DNA of 58,638 nt from an uncultured Lachnospiraceae bacterium (GTDB lineage: Bacteria; Bacillota; Clostridia; Lachnospirales; Lachnospiraceae), in the NCBI GenBank assembly GCA_947629565.1, contig CANREG010000009.1, positions 1 through 58,638 of the forward strand, read 5' to 3'. Below are positions 51,962 to 58,638 of the stretch, in pieces (positions within the stretch are counted from its first letter, which is position 1; each line of letters starts with the position of its first letter). A program made the translations under genes and the position numbers. The notes below the pieces were generated by a model, which saw only the letters and a list, made by a program, of their open reading frames with translations, did not search any database and was not told the origin of the DNA.

Positions 51962-53235
51962 AAGCATTGGATAAAAACCGGATGATTTTATTTATAAAAC
52001 AGCATATGGAAATATGGGTTTTGCTGTTTGCCACAGGGCTCATCAGCATAAGTTTGCTTTTTGTAAAGGAAGAACAAGAAATTGTAATCCGCAAAGAGGG
52101 ATACGGCGGGGACAGTCGGCAGATTGGATTTATTCTTCAAAAAGAGAAATCTACGGAGGCAGTAACATTAGAGCTTAGAGCCAGGGAGCTTACAGAGAAG
52201 CAGGCAAAAAACCTGATGAAGAAAGCCTTTGCTTATCTGGATTCGCATATAAAAGGAGAAAATGCGTCTCTTTCCCGGATTGTAAACGATTTGGATCTAT
52301 CTCTTGATTATGAGACATTTCCCTTTGACCTGGAAATAGAGCCCAATCCCTACCTATTGATTGAGCAGGACGGAAGGGTGATGAATAAGCGGGACGAATT
52401 AAAAATTCTGGGCTACACGAAGGAGCAGCAGAAGCAGGGGATTCCCGTGGTTTTAAAGATAGTTCTGCGGTATGGGGAGTATCAGCAGGAAAAGGAATAT
52501 AACCTGACGGTGTTTCCCCGGGAGGAAAGCGCCCTGGAAAAACAGTTTTCTGAGGTGAAGGAGGTCATGGAAAAGGAGGAACAGGCGGCGCTTTACAAGG
52601 AAGAGCTGGTTTTGCCCGCAGTCATTGACGGCGTACAGATTGCAAGAGCGGATGACACGAAAGGGAAGCCGGTTCACGTACTACTGGTTGGTTTTTTAGT
52701 AGCCGGACTTTTGCTTTTGCGGGAGCAGGAAAATAAGCGGGCCGAAGAAAAAAAACGACAGGAGCGATTGTTAAAAAGCTATCCGTGGTTTGTAAATGAG
52801 GTTGTGCTGCTGTTGGGAGCGGGTATGCAGATGAAGGCGGTTATGGCAGCGTTAATCAACGAACATAGCGGGGGCGATCCCGGAGAAAAAATAAAACGGG
52901 CAGACGACAGAAGCATACTGATAGACGAGTTGAAAAAATCTTATCACAGTCTGGAGCTGGGTATGCCGGAGGAGCAGGTATATTATCAGTTGGGCAGAAG
53001 GCTTAAGCTTTCCTGCTACATTAAGCTTATGACTCTTTTAGAGCAGAATGTAAAAAGAGGTTCTAAAGGACTGTCTGCCACCTTCGAGCAGGAAGAGACA
53101 AATGCCTTAGAGGAACGAAAAAATCTGGCAAAACGTTATGGAGAGGAAGCCGGTACTAAGCTTTTAGGACCGATGCTCCTGCTTTTAATCGTGGTTATGC
53201 TGATTATAATGATTCCTGCGTTTATGAGTTTTTAA
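51958..53235 (+). CDS. tadC: TadC-like platform protein with large extracytoplasmic domain
   Basis: A 425-residue protein. Helix 1 (about 19-36, IWVLLFATGLISISLLFV) and helix 2 (about 239-254, VHVLLVGFLVAGLLLL) enclose about 200 residues of soluble sequence, including RARELTEKQAKNLMKKAFAYLD and LDYETFPFDLEIEPNPY. The T2SSF domain starts after helix 2 (YPWFVNEVVLLLGAGMQMKAVMAAL ... SCYIKLMTLLEQNVKRGSKGL) and ends with one span, LLGPMLLLLIVVMLIIMIPAFM. Ordinary TadC lacks such an exposed domain. Start ATG 51958 overlaps the tadB stop as ATGA. It is preceded by GGAGAT. Identity as TadC rests on the C-terminal half and on position. Confidence 0.78.
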   Translation: MKALDKNRMILFIKQHMEIWVLLFATGLISISLLFVKEEQEIVIRKEGYGGDSRQIGFILQKEKSTEAVTLELRARELTEKQAKNLMKKAFAYLDSHIKGENASLSRIVNDLDLSLDYETFPFDLEIEPNPYLLIEQDGRVMNKRDELKILGYTKEQQKQGIPVVLKIVLRYGEYQQEKEYNLTVFPREESALEKQFSEVKEVMEKEEQAALYKEELVLPAVIDGVQIARADDTKGKPVHVLLVGFLVAGLLLLREQENKRAEEKKRQERLLKSYPWFVNEVVLLLGAGMQMKAVMAALINEHSGGDPGEKIKRADDRSILIDELKKSYHSLELGMPEEQVYYQLGRRLKLSCYIKLMTLLEQNVKRGSKGLSATFEQEETNALEERKNLAKRYGEEAGTKLLGPMLLLLIVVMLIIMIPAFMSF

Positions 53236-53256
53236 TGGGGAAAGGAGGTGATGCAT

Positions 53257-53439
53257 ATGAGCTGGCTTAGTAAGGCCTTTACGGATTTTTTGAAAGATGA
53301 ATCCGGTATGGGCGTGGTGGAGATTATATTGATTATTGTGGTTTTAATTGCCATGGTGCTGATTTTTAAGGAGCAGATTACCGCATTGGTAAAAAACATC
53401 TGGGAATCCATAAATAAAAGCGCTAAGGAGATTTATTAA
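53257..53439 (+). CDS. flp: Flp-type (type IVb) pilin
   Basis: A 60-residue prepilin. The short basic/acidic leader MSWLSKAFTDFLKDESG ends at the peptidase site G/MGVVEIILI, with Glu five residues into the hydrophobic part, as required for pilin assembly. The hydrophobic segment VVEIILIIVVLIAMVLIF forms the filament core. The start is ATG 53257, eight bases after the strong AAAGGAGG. ATG 53251 is too close to it. It is the major pilin candidate of this cluster. Confidence 0.88.
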   Translation: MSWLSKAFTDFLKDESGMGVVEIILIIVVLIAMVLIFKEQITALVKNIWESINKSAKEIY

Positions 53440-53496
53440 ACCGTAAAAAATTACCGGATGCTACCGGAAACCAGCAAGATTATTTGGAGGTATACT

Positions 53497-54987
53497 ATGA
53501 ACAATAAAGGATATACAACTGTATTTTTTACCATGATGATCAGTGTTCTGCTGCTGTTTACCTTCACTGCACTGGAGGTTGTGCGTATTCACGCGGGAAA
53601 GGTAAAAATATATTCCTGTGTTCATAGTATGCGTTCCAGTATTATGGCGGATTATAACCGGGCGCTGTTTGAAAAATATCACTTACTGTTTATGGATCTT
53701 ACTTATGAAACCGGCAGCGAGGCTGTGGCCGAAGAAAAAATCGAGGACTATCTGGACGCTTCCTTAAATAGGGAAAAAGGCGGCGGCATTTATACTTTTA
53801 CAGTTGAGGAGCTTGCGATTACCGGAGAAAAAAGCATATTGTGGGAGGATATGAGACAGGTAAAGGAACAGATTGTAGAATATGAAAAAGCAGCGGGAGC
53901 CCTGGAACATATTAAAAAGCTCACGGAAAAATTAAAGACAGCGGGAACGGATGTGGATCAGGCAGTAAAAGAAACAGAGACCAATGGAGTGGAGTTAGAG
54001 ATAACAGGCGGCGATGCAGGAGAAGCCGGAGCGAACGAACAAGAGACAACAGAATCTCAGGAGGAATCCGTAACGGTGGAGGATCCAAGGGAAACTTTGG
54101 GGAATGCCCTAAAGTTTGGAACGCTTTCCTTTGTTATGCCGAATAATTCTGTATCCAGGGAAGAACGGGATTTTCAGGACGCCCCGTCGGCAAAATATGA
54201 AAAAGAACAGGAGGCAGAAAGGGATAAAGGGTTTCAGGATATTTCCGTATTCAAAAATTATTTAAAAGAAAGCTCGGAGGATAACAGTACAAGCAAGTTA
54301 GTACAGCAAGCGGCTTTTGTGGACTATGTCATCAACAATTTTTCCCGGGAATCAGAAGCGAAACCGGATTCTGTGATGCAGTGCGAAACAGAGTACATAT
54401 TGAAGGGAAAGCCCAGTGATTATGATAATTTAGAGGCTGTGGTTGACGAGCTTATATGGATAAGGCTACCGGTTAACTATGCGTATCTTTTGAGCGATTC
54501 CGAGAAAAAAAGCGAAGCGCTTACCGTGGCAGCCGGGATTTGTACAACAGCGGGAACGCCGGCGCTTATAGAGGTTGTCAAATATCTTCTCCTGGGCTGC
54601 TGGGCATATGGAGAAACCCTCTGCGAGATGAGGACTTTGTTGTCAGGCGGAGAAATCGCCTATGTAAAGACGAAGGAAAACTGGAATACGGACCTAAAAA
54701 ATGTGGCTGCCGCACAGGCCTCAAAAAAGGTGGAGCAGGGGATTTCTTATAAGGAATACTTAATGATTCTGTTGGCCGAAAAGAGCGCAACGGCGCCAGA
54801 CGCCTGCTATGCCCGCATGTTAGATGTAATGGAACTGAACATAAAAAGCGAAAGTCCGGATTTTCAAATTACAAATTGTGTGGGCGCTATGACAATTCAG
54901 GGAAAGATTAGCGAAAATCCGATGTTTATAAAAAACCAATCCAAAGAAGCATACGAGTGTTATTTTGAAGAGGAATTAGAATATTGA
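53497..54987 (+). CDS. DUF5702-like exported protein of the tad cluster
   Basis: A 496-residue protein. The N-terminus MNNKGYTTVFFTMMISVLLLFTFTALEVVRIH carries a pseudopilin-like leader with a single transmembrane helix (about 7-26). The rest is soluble and extracytoplasmic. It contains an acidic low-complexity stretch near 170-205 (Gly/Glu/Thr-rich). The position before TadE-like genes and the N-terminal pattern match DUF5702 proteins found in Clostridia tad loci. ATG 53497 has GGAGG six bases upstream; the longer frame from 53458 lacks one. It could be a large minor pseudopilin or pilus-tip protein. The role is unknown. Confidence 0.65.
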   Translation: MNNKGYTTVFFTMMISVLLLFTFTALEVVRIHAGKVKIYSCVHSMRSSIMADYNRALFEKYHLLFMDLTYETGSEAVAEEKIEDYLDASLNREKGGGIYTFTVEELAITGEKSILWEDMRQVKEQIVEYEKAAGALEHIKKLTEKLKTAGTDVDQAVKETETNGVELEITGGDAGEAGANEQETTESQEESVTVEDPRETLGNALKFGTLSFVMPNNSVSREERDFQDAPSAKYEKEQEAERDKGFQDISVFKNYLKESSEDNSTSKLVQQAAFVDYVINNFSRESEAKPDSVMQCETEYILKGKPSDYDNLEAVVDELIWIRLPVNYAYLLSDSEKKSEALTVAAGICTTAGTPALIEVVKYLLLGCWAYGETLCEMRTLLSGGEIAYVKTKENWNTDLKNVAAAQASKKVEQGISYKEYLMILLAEKSATAPDACYARMLDVMELNIKSESPDFQITNCVGAMTIQGKISENPMFIKNQSKEAYECYFEEELEY

Positions 54988-55004
54988 ACCGTAACAAAAA
55001 AGGA

Positions 55005-55121
55005 CTGTATTGATTTATAAGCTCTTATTATGAAATGATAAAATATTTTCTTTCCATAGCTGGTAAATTTCCTCAAGTGCGAACAAAAGAATTTCATATG
55101 AGAGCTTTTAAATCCATACAG
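55005..55121. repeat. 117-base imperfect inverted repeat inside the tad cluster
   Basis: The left arm (55005-55036) begins CTGTATTGATTTATAAGCTC. The right arm (55091-55121), read on the other strand, begins CTGTATGGATTTAAAAGCTC. The arms are 32 and 31 bases, with about 27 positions matching and one single-base offset, and the spacer is 54 bases. No ORF is present. It could be a miniature inverted-repeat element or an RNA stem that divides expression within the operon. No clear target-site duplication was seen. Confidence 0.7.
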
Positions 55122-55155
55122 GGTATAGATATTTTATTATTGCGGAGGTGGGAAA

Positions 55156-55905
55156 ATGGATAAAAACAGGGGATATGCAGTTGTAGAAGCCTGTCTGGTG
55201 GTGCCTGTGTTTTTGTTTTTTATGTTGGCATTAGGAAGCCTTGCCATGTCGTTTCTGGCAGAGGCGCATATCCACCAGAGCTTGGCGGAGGCGGCGGATG
55301 ATACCGCTCTTTATTGTTATCTGGAGAATAAAATGCCTTCCGGTGCGGATACGGGTTTTTTGATGGATATAACGATTCTCACAAAACAGTTTCATTCATA
55401 TTTAGGAGCGGATCCGTTTGTGAGGTTGGCGGTTAAGGGCAAAGAGGCAGGAATCATAATAAGCATAAAGCCGGATTTAAAAAATAAAAAAATTTTTACC
55501 GCCTGCGCCGATTTTTGGGTGGGTTACAAGCTTCCCCTGTTTGGCAGGCAGTATGTACATACCACAGTGCAGATTAAAAAAAAGGCTTTTGTTGGATATG
55601 AACCGGGAGAAAATACGGAGAGATACGTATATGTAACGCCGAATGAGGCCGTGTATCATCTCCATAGAGGCTGCAGTTATCTCTCTGTAAGCGCACGGCA
55701 GATTCGCGAAAACCAAAAAAGCGGTTATGCCCCATGCAGCTTTTGTGGAAGACAAGAGGCAGACGCGGGAAAAATCTATGTCGCCCGCACCGGAGACGTT
55801 TACCACAACAGGGCGGATTGCAGCGGGTTAAAACGGACGGTTAGGAGAATCGCCTTAACAGAGGTGGCCGGTCTAAGGCCCTGTCAGAGATGTGGAAAAG
55901 AATAG
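55156..55905 (+). CDS. TadE-like pseudopilin fused to a duplicated His/Cys module
   Basis: A 249-residue protein. The N-terminus MDKNRGYAVVEACLVVPVFLFFMLAL is TadE-like, with peptidase site G/YAVVEA and a hydrophobic helix (about 8-32). After a beta-rich middle part, residues 157-249 hold two copies of one pattern, Y-x-T/R-x-x-x-x-V-Y-H-x4-C-x-x-L then about 20 residues to C-x-x-C-G. Copy 1 has His168, Cys173, Cys194, Cys197. Copy 2 has His217, Cys222, Cys243, Cys246. HCCC sites of this spacing could bind zinc or form disulphides. After export the module would lie outside the cell. The start has a GGAGG before ATG 55156. Unusual for a TadE protein. Confidence 0.75.
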   Translation: MDKNRGYAVVEACLVVPVFLFFMLALGSLAMSFLAEAHIHQSLAEAADDTALYCYLENKMPSGADTGFLMDITILTKQFHSYLGADPFVRLAVKGKEAGIIISIKPDLKNKKIFTACADFWVGYKLPLFGRQYVHTTVQIKKKAFVGYEPGENTERYVYVTPNEAVYHLHRGCSYLSVSARQIRENQKSGYAPCSFCGRQEADAGKIYVARTGDVYHNRADCSGLKRTVRRIALTEVAGLRPCQRCGKE

Positions 55906-55917
55906 GAGGCGAAAAAG

Positions 55918-56295
55918 ATGATTGCAAAAGTACCGGACGCAAAAAATAAAAAAATACCGAGCAAAAAAAACAGAGGAAGCGCAGTTGTGGAGATTTCCCT
56001 GTTAATGCCGATATATATAGGAGTTTTCTTTTTATATATTACATCTTTTCTTTTTTTAATCGAATGTGGATTTATAATGCAGGATATGTTAGAATACATG
56101 TATCATTCAGAAACGAAGTCTGAAAATCACCATAGCAGGTATAATATTTCAGTTGTGAATCAAGGTAATGTAAGAACAGTGAATGTTTCTGATTACAGGG
56201 AAGGACTTACCATATATTTTGAGATGAGAGGAAATAGCGAAGATTTTCCTGATAAAATTAGGAGGTGGCAGATTGCAGTCGATACGGTTTCTTAA
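55918..56295 (+). CDS. TadE-like pseudopilin
   Basis: A 125-residue protein with a basic leader KIPSKKNRG, a peptidase-like site G/SAVVEI and a hydrophobic helix (about 22-44, AVVEISLLMPIYIGVFFLYITSFLFL). The remainder is short, extracytoplasmic and not recognised (NVRTVNVSDYREGLTIYFEM). It follows the His/Cys TadE gene by 12 bases, with GGAGG before ATG 55918. Its 3' end overlaps the FHA gene by 23 bases. Probably a minor pilin of the same machine. Confidence 0.7.
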   Translation: MIAKVPDAKNKKIPSKKNRGSAVVEISLLMPIYIGVFFLYITSFLFLIECGFIMQDMLEYMYHSETKSENHHSRYNISVVNQGNVRTVNVSDYREGLTIYFEMRGNSEDFPDKIRRWQIAVDTVS

Positions 56296-57523
56296 AGAGG
56301 GAATTAAACCATATATGTTAGTGCCCTGCGACGGGTTCATTATCAATAATTATCAGTCGGGAGTGTTGCAGCAGATTAAGATTCCTTATTTTATGATGTA
56401 TGAGATCAGAGAGTATAATGGGAAACGAATCCTTTATTATGTTTTGCGGTATCGCACAACGATGAAGTCTGTTATAGAGCATATTACTCTTACTCCGGAA
56501 ATTACCAGGAATATGTTGGTATGTATTATTTCCGCTATGCAGTCTATTGATGAACATTTGATGTACATGGATCGAATTGTCTGGAAAACGGACAGGGTTT
56601 TCATGGATATTGAGACGGGGCATCTGGAGTTTTGTTATAATCCTATGGAGAAACAGGATAACGGACAATTAGAGGATTTTGTTGCAGAACTGATAAGACT
56701 GGCGGGAAACCCAAATGAAGAAGTTTCCCGGATGCTGTCAGATTTTAATACCCTGATAACGACGCCGGGAGCAACCTTAGATGATTTTAAGCAGTATCGC
56801 AAGGAGGTCTTCGGGGAAGAACGGATTCCTTATGAGCTCTACCCACGCAGTATGGGGCAGCCCTTAATTGATGGGGAGAATCTGCGAAGAAGCAGGAATC
56901 CGGAGGAGGAGGCTATATCGGAGCAGTACGATATGAAAAGGCGGGACAATGTAACCAGATGCGAGGTTTTAAAAATTGTCATATGGTTCATAGGCTATAT
57001 TGATGTGTTTATTATTGTCCTGACATCGCTGAGAATTCTTCCGGATCAGGCTGTTTGGGTATTCTTTGCGATTTTGGCTGTTTTTGTGGGAACAGGAATC
57101 TATTATCTGCTAATGGATAAAAAGGAAGTTGTGGATGAAATTATGGAGGAGTATTTAGAGACGGTTCCCGAGTATAAGGAGACGAGGCTGTTAGCGAATC
57201 AGTATCTTGCAGATGAGCTTCCGGACGGATATTATCTGGTGCCCTGTGATCCCCGGGACGGAAAGCCTATATATGTGGACAAAGAAACGGGAGTTTTGGG
57301 TACTCTGGAAAGCTGTGATTATGTGTGCCCCTTAGAGGGCGTCAGCCGGATGCACTTAAAAATTACCCAGCGGGACGGTCTGCTATTTATTGAGGATATG
57401 AATTCCACCAACGGAACGACTATCAGCAGGAAGAGGCTAGAGGCGGGAAAAGAATATGAAATTGAGCGGGGCTGGGTAATTGGCGTAGCCGGTCATGGTT
57501 TGTATGTGGATAAGTTGGAATAA
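56273..57523 (+). CDS. DUF6382-like protein with C-terminal FHA domain
   Basis: A 416-residue protein. Residues 1-180 (LVPCDGFIINNYQSGVLQQI ... FCYNPMEKQ) resemble DUF6382. Two transmembrane helices near 231-272 (VLKIVIWFIGYIDVFIIVLTSL and AVWVFFAILAVFVGTGIYYLL) follow. The C-terminal FHA domain (about 330-405) shows the phosphothreonine-binding pattern GVSRMHLKI and DMNSTNGTTISRKRL. Start is TTG at 56273 with AGGAGG seven to eight bases upstream, overlapping the previous gene. FHA domains report Ser/Thr phosphorylation; no kinase gene is in the window. DUF6382-FHA proteins occur with Clostridia tad loci. A control or docking role is inferred. Confidence 0.8.
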   Translation: MQSIRFLKEGIKPYMLVPCDGFIINNYQSGVLQQIKIPYFMMYEIREYNGKRILYYVLRYRTTMKSVIEHITLTPEITRNMLVCIISAMQSIDEHLMYMDRIVWKTDRVFMDIETGHLEFCYNPMEKQDNGQLEDFVAELIRLAGNPNEEVSRMLSDFNTLITTPGATLDDFKQYRKEVFGEERIPYELYPRSMGQPLIDGENLRRSRNPEEEAISEQYDMKRRDNVTRCEVLKIVIWFIGYIDVFIIVLTSLRILPDQAVWVFFAILAVFVGTGIYYLLMDKKEVVDEIMEEYLETVPEYKETRLLANQYLADELPDGYYLVPCDPRDGKPIYVDKETGVLGTLESCDYVCPLEGVSRMHLKITQRDGLLFIEDMNSTNGTTISRKRLEAGKEYEIERGWVIGVAGHGLYVDKLE

Positions 57524-57622
57524 TTTATTTAATTTAAGTTGTAAAATCTGCCGTTTTCAGCTATACTTATAATAAGTATCAGGCATTTGCAAAACGGGTT
57601 ATTTTCAAGGAAGACTATATGA

Positions 57623-57671
57623 ATATAGAAAGGCCGTCATTGCATTTATGCAAGGGCGGTCTTTCTATATT
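57623..57671 (+). terminator. Terminator hairpin after the tad cluster
   Basis: A long stem from ATATAGAAAGGCCGTC (57623-57638) to GGGCGGTCTTTCTATAT, with an inner TTGCA/TGCAA stem and a TTTA loop. The following TGTTGTTTT tract is an imperfect T-run. About 100 bases separate it from the FHA stop. No ORF lies between. Confidence 0.6.
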
Positions 57672-57706
57672 GTGTTGTTTTATAAACGCCGCATATATGA
57701 AACGAG

Positions 57707-58638
57707 GTGAGACCTACGAAGATTAATATTTATTATGGTGGAAGGGGAGCAATGGATGATCCCACTATTTATGTGCTGAATCAGATAACGGAGGTATTGG
57801 CGGAGCTGCGGGTTGAAGTCTGCCGATACAATATATTTGAGGAGAAGAATGCAATTGCGACATTGCCGGCGACGCTGCAGGAGGCGGACGGGGTAATTCT
57901 TGCCACAACTGTGGAGTGGTTTGGCATGGGCGGTTATATGCAGCAATTTCTGGATATGTGCTGGCTGTATGCAGATAAACAGAATTTGATTGGGAAATAT
58001 ATGCTGCCGATAGTCATGGCGACGACCTATGGGGAACGGGATGTGGAATTCAGTCTTGTCAAGGCATGGGAAACCCTTGGGGGAATTCCCGTTACCGGAC
58101 TGGTGGCCTATGTGGAGAATCTGGACGAATTTGAGAAAAACGCAGAATATAAAAATCTCATAGAAAAAAAGGCCGAGACGCTTTACCGGTCCGTTCACCA
58201 GAAAACACAGGGCTTACCCACCAGTAACTATGCCGTCCGGACTAATCTCTTAAAGACAAGGACGATTGAATTGACGCCGCAGGAGAGAGAGCAGCTTTCT
58301 AAATTTGTCAGCGATGAGACCTATGTTAAGCAGCAGAAGGAGGATATAGAGGAGTTGTCTGCCATGTTTAAAAAAATGCTTAGCGGACAGTCAGAAAATG
58401 TAGAGGACAGGGAAGATTCTTCGGATGAAGCGGGAGATGAAGAAGCCAAACAGCAATCGCAGACCAATAAGAGCATGGAGACATTATTTTCCTTTTTTGC
58501 CAACCATTACAAGCCGGAGCCGGATTTTACCGCCTCTTATGCCATTATTTTATCCGACAGGAATGTAATTCTCCATATCGAGGCAACGCCGGAGAATGTT
58601 AAGGTATTTTATGCGGCAACGGAGGAAGCGGATGTAAG
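57707..58638 (+). CDS. Flavodoxin-like protein, 3' end outside the window
   Basis: A partial gene of at least 310 codons with no stop before the right edge. The N-terminal part looks like a flavodoxin fold. INIYYGGRGAMDDPTIYVLN suits the first strand and phosphate-binding region, ADGVILATTVEWFGMGGYMQ the loop of FMN-type reductases, and MLPIVMATTYGERDVE the next. An acidic linker (VEDREDSSDEAGDEEAKQ) precedes a second domain that could be SCP2-like. The start is uncertain. A GAGG Shine-Dalgarno lies eight bases before ACG 57716, just where the family-type start would fall; GTG 57707 overlaps the Shine-Dalgarno. No ATG is in the right place. Confidence 0.6.
   Translation, partial: MRPTKINIYYGGRGAMDDPTIYVLNQITEVLAELRVEVCRYNIFEEKNAIATLPATLQEADGVILATTVEWFGMGGYMQQFLDMCWLYADKQNLIGKYMLPIVMATTYGERDVEFSLVKAWETLGGIPVTGLVAYVENLDEFEKNAEYKNLIEKKAETLYRSVHQKTQGLPTSNYAVRTNLLKTRTIELTPQEREQLSKFVSDETYVKQQKEDIEELSAMFKKMLSGQSENVEDREDSSDEAGDEEAKQQSQTNKSMETLFSFFANHYKPEPDFTASYAIILSDRNVILHIEATPENVKVFYAATEEADV

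Overview
The window looks like the replication-origin region of a low-to-moderate GC Gram-positive anaerobe, most likely a Clostridia member of the Lachnospiraceae. Support comes from the classic Firmicutes origin order (rnpA and rpmH diverging from dnaA-dnaN-yaaA-recF-gyrB-gyrA), perfect parS sites beside parA/parB, two-subunit Fe-S fumarase, DUF3881- and DUF4446-type proteins, and a Gram-positive-style tad (type IVb pilus) locus. The family placement is inferred from gene content, not from a search.

Layout. 1-433: promoter and leader of an rRNA operon running off the left edge (minus strand) and a tRNA-Ser(GCU). 434-2274: two secreted fibronectin-III-like proteins. 2441-13780 (minus): one long co-directional string dnaA, dnaN, a small membrane protein, yaaA, recF, gyrB, gyrA, a HAD phosphatase and the fumarase beta/alpha genes. 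13781-14164: oriC-like spacer with DnaA boxes and two divergent promoters. 14165-22014 (plus): rpmH, rnpA, yidD, yidC, jag, mnmE, mnmG, a GNAT gene, then rsmG. Between the GNAT gene and rsmG sits a compact candidate type I toxin-antitoxin module with a 28-residue ORF. 22034-32929 (minus): exonuclease, coiled-coil membrane protein, tRNA-Arg(CCU), DUF3881, DUF4446, parB, parA, dihydroorotase, argS, an unusual cytosolic kinase-like ATPase and a D,D-carboxypeptidase.

33026-41008: a complete sucrose/fructo-oligosaccharide module. It has a divergent LacI-type regulator, two near-identical 22-bp palindromic operators around the promoter, a lipoprotein binding protein, two permeases, an ATPase, an intracellular GH32 fructosidase and a fructokinase. 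41180-47914: a zinc-ribbon protein, trmB, a stand-alone HisA of eukaryotic type, a YfhO-like membrane protein and a hybrid histidine kinase. 47969-48220: a small DUF2508-like gene. 48522-57523: a tad-like cluster with prepilin peptidase, TadZ, TadA, TadB, a TadC with a large extracytoplasmic domain, a Flp pilin, a DUF5702-like protein, two TadE-like proteins and an FHA protein. One of the TadE-like proteins carries a duplicated His/Cys module. 57707-58638: the start of a flavodoxin-like gene that continues past the right edge.

How it fits together. Most of the window is core replication, translation and segregation machinery. The accessory parts are the sugar module, the tad locus, the fn3 pair and the GNAT/toxin insertion between mnmG and rsmG. 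The best candidates for something undescribed are the small toxin/antisense unit, the TadE-His/Cys fusion with the modified TadC, and the 117-bp inverted repeat inside the tad cluster. No CRISPR array, insertion-sequence transposase, prophage or integrase was seen.
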